Shown piece by piece: positions 13,951 through 23,528 of a stretch of 64,000 bases of DNA. This stretch comes from Oscillospiraceae bacterium (GTDB lineage: Bacteria > Bacillota_A > Clostridia > Oscillospirales > WRJC01): the NCBI GenBank assembly GCA_009782405.1, contig WRJC01000010.1, positions 23,100-87,099 on the forward strand. The letters are read 5' to 3'. How positions within the stretch are numbered: position 1 is the stretch's first letter; every line of letters starts with the position of its first letter. The notes under the pieces were generated by a model that saw only the letters and a program-made list of their open reading frames with translations, had not been told where the DNA came from and searched no databases. Position numbers and translations under genes: made by a program.

Positions 13951-15033
13951 TCAGTACTTCCCCAGTTCAAGCCCTTTTTCGATGAAATATTTGTATGTCT
14001 CGTAATCCACAGTCTTCGGGATCGAGTGGTCGGAGTGCAAAAAGTACGCGAAGCCCTGCTTGACAGTGGGGATTTTGGCTTCGAGTTCCGCGTCTATTAT
14101 TTTTTTGTCGTTTGAATACAGCGCGCGGACGTCGATGCCGCCCATCAAGGCTATTTTGTCGCCGAAATTTTTGTATATCCTGAGCAGATCCATGCCCGCC
14201 TTGACTTCGATGACCTGCAGGCCGTCTATTCCCGCCTCGATCATGTGCGGCAATAACGGTTCGATGAATCCGCAGGAGTGCATCATCACTTTGAGCCCTT
14301 TGCTGTGCGCGTAATCCATCGTGGCCTTGTGGTTTGGCATGATGAACTTTCTGTACATTTCGGGAGACATGAACGGCGCGCCCTTGAAGCCCATATCCTC
14401 ATATATGAACATCCCGTCGGGCAGCCCCTCTTGGTCAAATATCATCTCCCACATGCCTATCATGGCTTTCGTGTAAGTGGCGCCCATGTCCGAAACCCAG
14501 TCCGGGTCGTCGATCATGCCCATCAGCATGTTCTCGTGGCCGCAAAGGTCTTTCATGATTTCGAAAATGTGCGCCCCCGACCACATGAAATACCTGTTGT
14601 GCTCCGCCGCGTATTTTTTGGTTTTTTGATATCCCTCGAAACCTATCCTCTTGGCATCGGCGAAAATGTTGGGTTTTATGAGTTCCTCCCATTTTTCGCG
14701 GCAGTTCACCGTGAATCCTATGTGCTCCGGGGTGGTGTCGTGCTTTTTGTGGCGGCGCATGATCGCGTAGTTCTGGTCCTTTACGGTGATTGTGTCCTCG
14801 TCCTCGGCCACAACCTCGGGTTTGAAATTCATGTCGCCCGCGAAATTGAACCAACCCGATCCCATCATGTCGTAGCCAAAGTGCAGGTTGAAATCCGTGC
14901 CTTCCGGGATTTTGCCTTTGGCGAGCCATTCTTTGTGCGTGTCGCCCCAAAAATGTTCGTACAAACCTATCCTATCGGGTTTTTTGTGGTCAAAAAGGAG
15001 TTTCGTGCGCTCAAGTCCTGTGAGTTCAGCCAT
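13951..15033 (-). CDS. URO-D/MtaA-like family protein
   Basis: This is a 360-residue TIM barrel starting TGLERTKLLFDHKKPDRIGL, the usual 'R..l.hk.PDRv' opening of the URO-D superfamily. The barrel contains VMMHSCGFIEPLLP, the HxC half of the MtaA-type zinc site, and ALMGGIDVR in the next strand. The second Cys expected near the C-terminus is absent (the end reads YFLHSDHSIPKTV), so the site may use His instead. GGAGG precedes the ATG and it has its own promoter. It is probably a corrinoid-linked methyltransferase or decarboxylase; substrate unknown. Confidence 0.8.
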   Translation of the reverse strand: MAELTGLERTKLLFDHKKPDRIGLYEHFWGDTHKEWLAKGKIPEGTDFNLHFGYDMMGSGWFNFAGDMNFKPEVVAEDEDTITVKDQNYAIMRRHKKHDTTPEHIGFTVNCREKWEELIKPNIFADAKRIGFEGYQKTKKYAAEHNRYFMWSGAHIFEIMKDLCGHENMLMGMIDDPDWVSDMGATYTKAMIGMWEMIFDQEGLPDGMFIYEDMGFKGAPFMSPEMYRKFIMPNHKATMDYAHSKGLKVMMHSCGFIEPLLPHMIEAGIDGLQVIEVKAGMDLLRIYKNFGDKIALMGGIDVRALYSNDKKIIDAELEAKIPTVKQGFAYFLHSDHSIPKTVDYETYKYFIEKGLELGKY

Positions 15034-15077
15034 GTTAAAATACCTCCGTAAAATTAATTTTTGTTTGCGGTAAACAC

Positions 15078-15106
15078 ATTATACCACCAAAAAATGCTTG
15101 CGTCAA
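15078..15106 (-). promoter_or_regulatory. Promoter of the URO-D gene at 13951-15033
   Basis: TTGACG (15106-15101), 17-bp spacer and TATAAT (15083-15078). Confidence 0.8.
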
Positions 15107-15201
15107 TATAAATATTATTTATTTGTTGCATATTTTTTCACATTTATGGCGTATATTTTATATATATGATTTCCTTGGATAGAACGGAGAAATATGAAAA
15201 A

Positions 15202-15990
15202 ATGAATTTGAAAAAGAATATGGAGCTTTTTTTCTGGTTCTTTATGTTCGGGTTCGTAAAATTCCGCGACGAGTACAACACGCACGACTACGTCCGCAGC
15301 CATTTTTGCCCCAAGTACATACCCGAAAAAGAACTCGACGAAAAAGAACAGCTGCTCAGGGACACGCCCGGCCCGTCGGGCATAAAGTACGCGTATTATG
15401 TGGGAAGCAGGGTTTCCGGGATTTCCGGGGCGGTATTTGCGATTGCCGCGCTGCTGGCGCCGGTCGTGGCCGTGGCGGTGGTTTTCGCGCTCGTATACGA
15501 GCCGTTCATGAACGTGCAGGTGGCCGGCATATTCATGGGCGAAAAAATCTTCAACGGCATGCACGCGGCCGCGCTGGGGCTGGTCATCGCGCATCTGTAC
15601 AAGATAATATACTTCAACTCGGTGAGGCGCAAGGCGCTGATATTCATCCTTCCTGCGGCGGTGGCGTTCATCTTCATCACCGACATAGTTCACTTAAACA
15701 ACGCTTTGCTGATGCCGATATACATAGCGGCGGTGGCAGCGCTGGGGGCAGTTTGCGGGCTGATACATGTCAAAGCCGAGGCGTACCGGAAAAAGCACCC
15801 GAAACAGCTCGATCCATACAGCAAGAAAGCGATCAAGCTGCGCGATCGGCAGTTGAGGGACGAAGAGTGGGATATGAAAGGCTTCATAGACGACGACACG
15901 ATTAAGAGGCGCAAGCAACAGGAGGAAGAAGCCCGATTAGAGAGGATGAAAAACGAGAAGATAAACAAGATAAGCGATGGGAAGGAGTGA
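15202..15990 (+). CDS. Chromate-transporter-like (CHR) membrane protein, divergent N-half
   Basis: The protein is 262 residues. Residues about 50-190 match the layout of a CHR half-domain: a PGPSGIKYAYYVGSRVSGIS stretch (the PGP motif that starts the second helix), then five to six hydrophobic segments. The usual FGG motif near the start is missing (the equivalent reads FGFVKFRDE). A charged cytoplasmic tail of about 65 residues follows (KKAIKLRDRQLRDEEW...). It is directly followed by a second CHR half-gene, as in paired short CHR transporters. The ATG at 15202 has CGGAG upstream; an ATG 36 bases earlier has no such site. The substrate need not be chromate. Confidence 0.6.
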   Translation: MNLKKNMELFFWFFMFGFVKFRDEYNTHDYVRSHFCPKYIPEKELDEKEQLLRDTPGPSGIKYAYYVGSRVSGISGAVFAIAALLAPVVAVAVVFALVYEPFMNVQVAGIFMGEKIFNGMHAAALGLVIAHLYKIIYFNSVRRKALIFILPAAVAFIFITDIVHLNNALLMPIYIAAVAALGAVCGLIHVKAEAYRKKHPKQLDPYSKKAIKLRDRQLRDEEWDMKGFIDDDTIKRRKQQEEEARLERMKNEKINKISDGKE

Positions 15991-15999
15991 AATGGCAAA

Positions 16000-16551
16000 G
16001 TGGCCGTAAATTTTTTGAACTATATATTTGTGATGCTGCTCGCGGGGCTGGGCAGTTTCGGCGGCGGGGTCGGCGGGGTGAACATCATGAAGGAATTCGC
16101 CGTGAATGCCTGGGCGCCGTCGGAAGATGCGACGGGGGCGGTCATGTCCGAAGTGCTGAATGCGGCCTCATTTGCGCAGTACAACGGCTATGCGCAGGGC
16201 ATGACGCTCGCGGCGTATCTGGGGACTAAAACCGAACTCGGGATTTTCGGCGCGATACTCGGGGCGTTTGCCTTCATGCTCCCTTCGATCCTGATTGTGG
16301 CCTTCATTTTGAAAATTGGCGTCAAGCTGTATAAAAACAACGTATTCAAATATGCGCTGAATTATGCGAACCTGTTTGCCGCAGGGCTGATATGCATGCT
16401 TTTTTGGAACTACATGATAACCATACTGAACGTCGACCTGATATATCCTCTGCTCGCCGGGCTGGCGTGCTTCGCGCACATATACTTCAACATAAACCCC
16501 GCTTTCATCATCCTCGGCGGGGCCGTCATCGGGATGGTTTGGCGCGCATAG
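16000..16551 (+). CDS. Chromate-transporter-like (CHR) half-subunit
   Basis: The protein is 183 residues, one CHR domain with six predicted membrane segments. The N-terminus has LLAGLGSFGGGVGGVNIM, the conserved GxxxFGGG motif. It is the second member of a two-gene CHR transporter. The start is GTG at 16000. The AAGGAG overlapping the previous stop is 13 bases upstream, a little far, and a competing ATG at 15992 runs into a stop after five codons. Pairing suggests a heterodimeric anion transporter. Confidence 0.8.
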   Translation: MAVNFLNYIFVMLLAGLGSFGGGVGGVNIMKEFAVNAWAPSEDATGAVMSEVLNAASFAQYNGYAQGMTLAAYLGTKTELGIFGAILGAFAFMLPSILIVAFILKIGVKLYKNNVFKYALNYANLFAAGLICMLFWNYMITILNVDLIYPLLAGLACFAHIYFNINPAFIILGGAVIGMVWRA

Positions 16552-16611
16552 TCCGCATGCCCGCAAAACCAACGACAAATGTAATTATTTTAAGAAGGGC
16601 AGAATTTTCCA

Positions 16612-18093
16612 ATGTTATTTAATTCGCTGCAGTTTTTGGTGTTTTTTCCCGCAGTCACGATTATCTATTTTTTGATTCCGAAAGTGGCGGTCCGAAAATG
16701 GTTCTTGCTGGCGGCCAGCTGCTATTTCTATATGTCGTTCATCCCCGCGTACATCATCATACTCGCGACAAATACAATAGCCGACTATGCCGGTTCCCAT
16801 TTGCTCACGAAGCACAAAGAGGACAAGAGGCTGAAAACGCTGTTTTTCGTTTTGCCGCTTGTGATAAACGTGGGTATACTCGTCTATTTCAAGTACGCCT
16901 ATTTCACTGCGGGGATAATGAATTTCTTCGGGGCCAAAATCGGGCTGAAGGCGATAGTTTTGCCCGACATAATTTTGCCGATCGGGATATCCTTCCACGC
17001 TTTCCAGAGCATGGGGTATCTCATAGACGTGTACAGGGGGAAGGTCAACGCGGAAAGGAATTTCGGCACCTTCGCGCTGTTTTTGATGTTTTTCCCGCAG
17101 CTTGTGGCCGGACCCATCGAAAGAACCGAAAACCTGATGGGCCAGTTCGCGGACAAGCACTATCTTTCATACAAAAACATATCGCAGGGCGGAAGAATGA
17201 TGCTCTGGGGCATGGTGAAAAAAGTGCTGATAGCGGACAACCTCGCGCTGTTCGTGGATGCTGTGTACAAATCGCCCCAGGACTACGGGAACGCGGCGGT
17301 CTATATAGCCGTGATATTTTTCGCCTTCCAGATATACTGCGATTTTTCCGGGTATTCGGAAATAGCGATCGGGGCGGCGCAGATCATGGGCTTCAGGCTC
17401 ATGAAAAACTTCGACACGCCCTATTTCGCCACTTCGATGACGTCGTTTTGGAGAAGGTGGCACATTTCGCTCTCCACATGGTTCAAAGACTATATATACA
17501 TACCCCTTGGCGGAAACCGCGTGAGCCGCCCGAGATGGTGCCTGAACCAGATCGTCACCTTTTCGATAAGCGGGCTGTGGCACGGGGCGAACTTTACTTT
17601 TGTGATATGGGGGTTTTTGCACGGCTTGATTTTGATAGCGGAAAAGCTGACTTCCGGGATCCGCGCCAAAGTTTCGGGTTTTACAGCGCGCGCGAAACTG
17701 GGCAAATTCAACCCCGTTCGGCCCGTCGCCGCCTTTTTGTGCGTGTGCTATACATTTTTTGTGAGCTGCCTGCTCTGGATCCTGTTCCGCGCCGAAAGCT
17801 TCGGCGACGCATTCTATATGATAAAGACGCTTTTTTCGGGGTTGCCGAAATTCGAATCGTTCGACAAAACCGCGGAGCTGTTCGCCGGGGTTCCGCGGAT
17901 TGGCATATATGTGGCGGCATTCGGCATTTGCATGCTTTTGGCTGTGGATTTTTTGTGCAGGAAATCGGATTTTCGCACGGCTTTCGGGAAAGCGCCGATT
18001 TTCGCGAGGCTCCCCGTTTATGCGGTTTTCATCATCTTGATTTTGGTGTTTGGCGCCTACGAAACAAAATCGTTCATCTATTTCCAGTTTTGA
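16612..18093 (+). CDS. MBOAT-family membrane O-acyltransferase (DltB/AlgI-like)
   Basis: The protein is 493 residues with about 11 membrane segments. The family signature is clear: QLVAGPIERTENL, FWRRWHISLSTWFKDYIYIP and the catalytic His in SGLWHGANFTFVIWG. These enzymes move acyl groups across the membrane to polysaccharides or teichoic acids, usually with a DltD or AlgJ/AlgX-type SGNH partner. No partner is adjacent; an AlgJ/AlgX-like gene lies at 42019-43212. The ribosome-binding site (AAGAAGGG) is about 14 bases upstream. It is probably cotranscribed with the citrate synthase gene 15 bases downstream. Confidence 0.92.
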   Translation: MLFNSLQFLVFFPAVTIIYFLIPKVAVRKWFLLAASCYFYMSFIPAYIIILATNTIADYAGSHLLTKHKEDKRLKTLFFVLPLVINVGILVYFKYAYFTAGIMNFFGAKIGLKAIVLPDIILPIGISFHAFQSMGYLIDVYRGKVNAERNFGTFALFLMFFPQLVAGPIERTENLMGQFADKHYLSYKNISQGGRMMLWGMVKKVLIADNLALFVDAVYKSPQDYGNAAVYIAVIFFAFQIYCDFSGYSEIAIGAAQIMGFRLMKNFDTPYFATSMTSFWRRWHISLSTWFKDYIYIPLGGNRVSRPRWCLNQIVTFSISGLWHGANFTFVIWGFLHGLILIAEKLTSGIRAKVSGFTARAKLGKFNPVRPVAAFLCVCYTFFVSCLLWILFRAESFGDAFYMIKTLFSGLPKFESFDKTAELFAGVPRIGIYVAAFGICMLLAVDFLCRKSDFRTAFGKAPIFARLPVYAVFIILILVFGAYETKSFIYFQF

Positions 18094-18108
18094 AAGGAGA
18101 CGAAAAAG

Positions 18109-19476
18109 TTGAGCAAGCTTGAAAATATCTATTCCGAAATCACCCCGGAGATTTTGGAACTCACGAAATTGTGCGAAGCGGGAACGATTTCCCCCGAATT
18201 ATACGAAAAATACAACATATACAGAGGGTTGCGCGACTTAAACGGCAACGGCGTGCGCGCGGGGCTGACGAACATTTGCGAAGTGACGGCAAAAGAGTTG
18301 GTCAACGGCGTGGAATGCCCCGCTGACGGCAAACTTTTTTACAGAGGAATCGAGATAAAGGAACTTGTGAAAGGGTTTATGGAAGATAAGCGCTTTGGTT
18401 TTGAAGAAACCATTCATCTCCTGCTTTTCGGGTTTTTGCCAAATGAAAAACAGCTTGAAGATTTTATTGCCTTGCTCGGGCATTATTGTTCCCTGCCCCC
18501 CAAGTTCAACCGCGATGTCATAATGAAGGCCCCCAGCACCGACATGATGAACACCCTGGCCCGCAGCGTGCTGACGCTGTACGCTTATGACGACAATGCC
18601 GACGACATATCGCTGGCCAACGTTTTGCGCCAATGCCTGCAGCTCATCGCGATGTTTCCGATGCTGGCCGTGTATGGGTATCAGGCGTATATGCACTATC
18701 ACGGGGAGCAAAGCCTCGTGATACATCAGCCAAACCCGAAGCTGTCCTACGCCGAAAATATTTTCGCCCTGCTTCGCCACGACCAGAAATACACGGAACT
18801 CGAAGCGCGTATTTTGGACGCCGCTCTCGTGCTTCACGCCGAACACGGCGGCGGGAACAACTCCACTTTCGCCATACGCGTGGTTTCCTCTTCCGGGACT
18901 GACACTTACAGCGCAGTCGCGGCGGCCTTAGGCAGCCTGAAAGGGCCAAAGCACGGCGGCGCGAACATAGAAGTGGCGCACATGATGAAAGATTTGAAAG
19001 AAAATGTATCAGACACTTCCGACGAAGGCCAAGTCGCGGACTACCTCAAAAAGCTGCTGCACAAGGAGGCTTTTGACCGATCTGGCCTGATTTATGGGAT
19101 CGGGCACGCGGTATATTCGCGAAGCGACCCGCGCGCCATAGTTTTTGAAGATTTCGTGAAACAGTTGAGCCGCGAAAAAGGAAGGGAAGAAGAATACCGG
19201 CTGTATGCGACAGTGGCACGCATCGCGCCGGAACTCATCGTGTCGGAACGGAAGATATACAAAGGAGTTTCGGCGAACATCGACTTTTACAGCGGTTTCG
19301 TGTACGATATGCTCGGGTTGCCCGAAAAGCTGTACACGCCGATATTCGCCATTTCCCGAATGGTCGGCTGGAGCGCACACAGGCTTGAGGAACTGCACAC
19401 TTCAAACCGCATCATACGCCCGGCATACAAGGGCGTTTCAGAAGCGAGGCAATATGTTTCGTTAGGCAAAAGGTAA
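18109..19476 (+). CDS. gltA: Citrate synthase (Si-type)
   Basis: The protein is 455 residues. It condenses oxaloacetate and acetyl-CoA to citrate in the cytoplasm. Active-site blocks are visible: LHAEHGGGNNSTFAIRVVSS (first His), SLKGPKHGGAN (GPxHGG) and YGIGHAVYSRSDPRA (the second His and following Arg), with the last catalytic Asp not assigned. The length is typical of the long clostridial form. The start is TTG at 18109, with AAAGGAG nine bases upstream. A Re-type citrate synthase is encoded at 53186-54559, so the genome has both stereochemical types. Confidence 0.93.
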   Translation: MSKLENIYSEITPEILELTKLCEAGTISPELYEKYNIYRGLRDLNGNGVRAGLTNICEVTAKELVNGVECPADGKLFYRGIEIKELVKGFMEDKRFGFEETIHLLLFGFLPNEKQLEDFIALLGHYCSLPPKFNRDVIMKAPSTDMMNTLARSVLTLYAYDDNADDISLANVLRQCLQLIAMFPMLAVYGYQAYMHYHGEQSLVIHQPNPKLSYAENIFALLRHDQKYTELEARILDAALVLHAEHGGGNNSTFAIRVVSSSGTDTYSAVAAALGSLKGPKHGGANIEVAHMMKDLKENVSDTSDEGQVADYLKKLLHKEAFDRSGLIYGIGHAVYSRSDPRAIVFEDFVKQLSREKGREEEYRLYATVARIAPELIVSERKIYKGVSANIDFYSGFVYDMLGLPEKLYTPIFAISRMVGWSAHRLEELHTSNRIIRPAYKGVSEARQYVSLGKR

Positions 19477-19539
19477 GATTTTTTTGGCAAACGAAGGATA
19501 AAAAAGATAAATTTATATGAAAAGAGGGTTGTATAGAAA

Positions 19540-22008
19540 ATGAAAAAATTGCATCTCATAAGCAACGCCCATATCGACCCCGTCTGGCAATGGGAATGGG
19601 AAGAAGGCGCCGCTATGGCAATATCGACGTTCCGCACGGCTGCGGATTTGTGCGAGCAGTTCGACGGGTTCATCTTCAACCACAACGAGGCGAAACTGTA
19701 TATGTGGGTCGAAGAATACGAACCGGAACTGTTTGAGCGCATCAAAAAACTCGTCCATGCGAAAAAGTGGAACATCATTGGCGGCTGGATCGTTCAGCCC
19801 GATTGCAACTTGCCTTCGGGGGAATCCTTTGTCAGGCATTCGCTGTACGGAATAAACTATTTTTACGAAAAGTTCGGCGTCCGCCCCCGCGCGATCAACA
19901 ACTTCGACCCGTTCGGGCACACGCAGGGGCTTGCGCAGATACTGAGCAAAGCGGGATACAAATATTACGTCTTCTGCCGCCCGGACCCAAACGAGCTTCC
20001 CTTGCCTTTCGTGTTCAAATGGAAAGGATTCGACGGCTCCCATATAATAGCTTCAAGGTCGTATGACGGATACGGCTCGCCGCTCGGCAAAGCGGCCCAA
20101 ACGATAGACGCCTTTATTTCAAACCACCCGCAAGAGGATATAAGCTACCGCTTGTGGGGGGTCGGCGACCACGGGGGCGGCCCCTCGGAGAAGGATTTGG
20201 AAGACCTCGAAACTCTGTTTAAAAAATATGCGGGCAATATAACGGTAGTCCATTCCACGCCGGAAGAATTTTTTGGCGAATATGTGAAAGAATACGAAAA
20301 ATCCGGGGCGGAGCTTCCCGAAATCGACCGCGACATAAACTCCGTTTTTGTGGGCTGCTACACTTCTCAGGCGCTGATAAAACAGCTGCACAGGAAACTC
20401 GAAAACGATCTTCTGTTCACCGAAAAAATGGTTTCGAACGCCAAAATCAACGGCTTGATGGAATATCCAAAAAAGGATATAAAGGACGCATGGCTCGATT
20501 TGCTGTATCTCGAATTCCACGACATACTTGCGGGCACCTGCATAGCCTCGGCGGAAGATGCGTGCATACGCGGGTTCCACCGTCCGCTCGAAGTGTTGTC
20601 GCAAATAAAGGCGCGCGCGTTCTTTGCGCTCGCATCCGGGCAAAAACAGGCTGAAAGCGGCGAAATACCGATACTTGTGTACAACCCGCACCCCTTTGGC
20701 GCGGAAGGCATATACGAATGCGAGTTCATGCTCGAAGACCAAAACTGGAAGGAAGAATTCACCGATGTCGAGATATACCAAAACGGCGCTAAAATACCGG
20801 CGCAAGTGGAAAAGGAAGTGGGCAACCTGACGCTCGATTGGCGCAAAAGGGTGGCATTCAAGGCGACCCTCGAACCTTCCGCCATGTCGCGCTTTGATTG
20901 CCGGCTTAAAACGCTCCCGAAAAAACCCGTCGCCAAAACGGATATGAAAGACGGCTACCTTTCTTTTTCAAACGGCGATATGAGCATAAAAATCAACGCC
21001 GAAACGGGATATGTCGATTCATACAAAGTGGGGGGCAAAGAGCTTGCCGGCGCAAAATTCGCCGAGATTTCGGTGTACTCCGACACCGCCGATCCGTGGA
21101 AATCGGACGGATGCTACATAGAAAACTGCGAGGGCGCATTTGCTTTGATGGACGAAAAAGAAGCGGCGGAATTTTCCGGGGCGCCCGTGGAAACGCTTTC
21201 GCCCATTCGCGTGATTGAGGACGGGGAAGCGAGAATCTGCGTCGAGGCGCTGATGAAATACAATCATTCTTTTGCCCGCGCGGTATATATGATTCCAAAA
21301 TCGGGCACGGACTTTTGCGCCGAATATACGCTGTATTTCAATGAAAAAGACAAGCACGTGCGCCTGCATATGCCCACTTCATACAGCAATTTCACCGCCC
21401 AGACCGCTTACGGCGAATACGGGCTGCATACGGACGGAAAGGAACAAGCGGCGCAGAAATGGTTCATGGGGGACGACGGCGAAAACGCATTGGCGGTAAT
21501 AAACCGGGGCACATACGGGGTCAGCGTCAAGGGCAGCCTCATGCGCCAGAGCTTGCTTCGCACTTCGGCTTATGCCGCGCTCTCGATCGGCCGGCCGCTT
21601 GTGCCTTCCGACCGCTTCATGCCCAGAATAGACCAGGGCGAGCGCCATTTCTCGTTCATGTTCTGCGGCGGCGGCAAAAAGGCCGTCGCGGAAAAAATAG
21701 ACCGCGTCTCGCTGGCATACAACGAAATGCCCATGGTATTGTCCTTTTTCCCGAGCGGAAACGGCAAAAACATCGAAAGCGGCATAAAGGTGGACAATGT
21801 GCGCATGGACGCATTGAAACAGGCGGAAAACGGCGACGGTTGCATAGCGAGGCTCTTTAATGCAAAAAACTCCCGCATAACGGGGCATATAACGTACAAA
21901 GCCATGAATATCGACGCCGATGTCGATTTCGGCGCATTCGAGATCAAGACATTTTGCATAACATACGGCGAGTTTGCGGAAATACCCATGCTTGAAAAAG
22001 ATTTTTGA
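19540..22008 (+). CDS. Alpha-mannosidase, glycoside hydrolase family 38
   Basis: The protein is 822 residues without a signal peptide, so it is cytoplasmic. The GH38 N-terminal domain shows HLISNAHIDPVWQWEWEEG (zinc-binding His/Asp), the nucleophile region INNFDPFGHTQGLAQIL and GVGDHGGGPSEKDL. A C-terminal beta domain follows from about 470. Family members release mannose from oligosaccharides taken up by the cell. It is followed by a solute-binding lipoprotein (32 bases) and a beta-helix protein, forming a glycan-use operon. Confidence 0.93.
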   Translation: MKKLHLISNAHIDPVWQWEWEEGAAMAISTFRTAADLCEQFDGFIFNHNEAKLYMWVEEYEPELFERIKKLVHAKKWNIIGGWIVQPDCNLPSGESFVRHSLYGINYFYEKFGVRPRAINNFDPFGHTQGLAQILSKAGYKYYVFCRPDPNELPLPFVFKWKGFDGSHIIASRSYDGYGSPLGKAAQTIDAFISNHPQEDISYRLWGVGDHGGGPSEKDLEDLETLFKKYAGNITVVHSTPEEFFGEYVKEYEKSGAELPEIDRDINSVFVGCYTSQALIKQLHRKLENDLLFTEKMVSNAKINGLMEYPKKDIKDAWLDLLYLEFHDILAGTCIASAEDACIRGFHRPLEVLSQIKARAFFALASGQKQAESGEIPILVYNPHPFGAEGIYECEFMLEDQNWKEEFTDVEIYQNGAKIPAQVEKEVGNLTLDWRKRVAFKATLEPSAMSRFDCRLKTLPKKPVAKTDMKDGYLSFSNGDMSIKINAETGYVDSYKVGGKELAGAKFAEISVYSDTADPWKSDGCYIENCEGAFALMDEKEAAEFSGAPVETLSPIRVIEDGEARICVEALMKYNHSFARAVYMIPKSGTDFCAEYTLYFNEKDKHVRLHMPTSYSNFTAQTAYGEYGLHTDGKEQAAQKWFMGDDGENALAVINRGTYGVSVKGSLMRQSLLRTSAYAALSIGRPLVPSDRFMPRIDQGERHFSFMFCGGGKKAVAEKIDRVSLAYNEMPMVLSFFPSGNGKNIESGIKVDNVRMDALKQAENGDGCIARLFNAKNSRITGHITYKAMNIDADVDFGAFEIKTFCITYGEFAEIPMLEKDF

Positions 22009-22039
22009 AAAAGGGGAATTTTATGAGGGGGAAGTATTT

Positions 22040-23527
22040 ATGAACTTGAAAAAAATAATAATTCTCATGGCATTGTTATCGCTTTTGTTTTCCGCGCCGA
22101 TCATTTTGCCTTCCTGCGGTTCCGATGGCCTGGATACAAAAGACAAAAACCATTCCGGCGACGGCGCGGAGAACACCGCCTCCGATGATCTCGAAGAAAG
22201 CACGGAAATAAGCGACGGGCTGCCGGATGTGGATTTGGGCGGCTACAATTTCAGGATCAATTCATATGAAGGCATATGTGACCGCGCATTCGCCGAAGAC
22301 GACGTCGGCGAAGTGATCAACGATGCGCAATACCGCGCGAGATTGGCGGTCGAAGACAGGTTCAACGTAAAAATCAGCCTCATCATCGCAGGCGGATCCA
22401 CCGACGGCTCCGATTTGAGCGCGGCGAAAAAATCCATATTGACGGCGGACGACGCTTTTGATTTGCTCCACGCCCACGACATCACATTGTGCACAAATTC
22501 GCTCGAAAACATTTTCATGAATTTGTACGATGTCCCCAACCTGGATTTCTCAAAACCGTGGTGGCCCCAAAACAGCGTCGATTCACTGACAATCCTCGGG
22601 CAGATGTATGCATACTCCAATTCTATGACCACCGACAGCATAGGCAATATAAGGGTGCTTTTCATCAACAAGGACATAGCGCAAAACTACGCGATCGCCA
22701 CCCCGTACAAGGATGTGCTCGACGGCATATGGACAATCGACAAATTGACGGATATGACAAAAGACGTCTATTCCGATTTGAACGGAGACGGCGAAGCGGA
22801 CGAAAATGACCTTTTCGGATTTGAATACAGGGATCAATATTTCATCTGCACGTTGGAACCTCTCGGCATAACGCCGTACAAAAGGGATGCGGAGGAAATC
22901 ATAAAGCTCGATTTGAACAACGAAAGGACGCTTGTCGCCATAGACAAAATGTATGCGCTGCTGTTCGGCCAAAAATCCACGTTTTTCAAGGCTGACAGCA
23001 ACACCGAAGACATTTTCATGAATGGCCGCGCATTGGCCACCTGCCTGACTTTGGGCGTCGCCGTCGACAAGCTCAGGTTCACGGAAATAAACTACGGAAT
23101 ATTGCCGATGCCGAAATTGGAAGCTTCGCAAAAAAATTATACCTCCGGCTATACGAGCTATCTGTTCGCAATCCCCAACACAGCCCAGAATTTGGAGAGG
23201 ACGGGAGTGGTCATCGAGGCGCTGAGCGCGGAAGGGCACAAAAAAGTATTGCCCGCATATTATGAAATAGCGCTGAAAAACAAATATTTGCAGGACGAGG
23301 AATCGATTTTGATGCTCGACTTGATAAACGAATCGAAAATGCTCGATTTGGCATGGTGCTACAATGTCAATTACGCCGGCCCGTATTGGTTCATGAGGGA
23401 TTTGTTCATCGGCGGGAAAACGCCGTCAACCGATTTTGCCTCATGGTACGACAAAAACGAAAAAAAGCAATTGGCGGGGCTTGAAACCATAATCACAAAA
23501 TTCGAAAACATGCAGGGGGGAAACTAA
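22040..23527 (+). CDS. Extracellular solute-binding lipoprotein (ABC sugar type)
   Basis: The protein is 495 residues with a lipoprotein signal (MNLKKIIILMALLSLLFSAP) and lipobox LPSC. The opening of the mature domain, LPDVDLGGYNFRI ... VINDAQYRARLAVEDRFNV, and the motif DLNGDGEADENDLFGF match two paralogues in this window (25773-27299 and the broken 45227-46733). These are cluster-B-type sugar or oligosaccharide receptors anchored outside the membrane. No permease or ATPase is adjacent. GAGGGGG precedes the ATG at 22040. Substrate is unknown; the alpha-mannosidase upstream suggests a mannose-containing glycan. Confidence 0.88.
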   Translation: MNLKKIIILMALLSLLFSAPIILPSCGSDGLDTKDKNHSGDGAENTASDDLEESTEISDGLPDVDLGGYNFRINSYEGICDRAFAEDDVGEVINDAQYRARLAVEDRFNVKISLIIAGGSTDGSDLSAAKKSILTADDAFDLLHAHDITLCTNSLENIFMNLYDVPNLDFSKPWWPQNSVDSLTILGQMYAYSNSMTTDSIGNIRVLFINKDIAQNYAIATPYKDVLDGIWTIDKLTDMTKDVYSDLNGDGEADENDLFGFEYRDQYFICTLEPLGITPYKRDAEEIIKLDLNNERTLVAIDKMYALLFGQKSTFFKADSNTEDIFMNGRALATCLTLGVAVDKLRFTEINYGILPMPKLEASQKNYTSGYTSYLFAIPNTAQNLERTGVVIEALSAEGHKKVLPAYYEIALKNKYLQDEESILMLDLINESKMLDLAWCYNVNYAGPYWFMRDLFIGGKTPSTDFASWYDKNEKKQLAGLETIITKFENMQGGN

Positions 23528-23528
23528 A

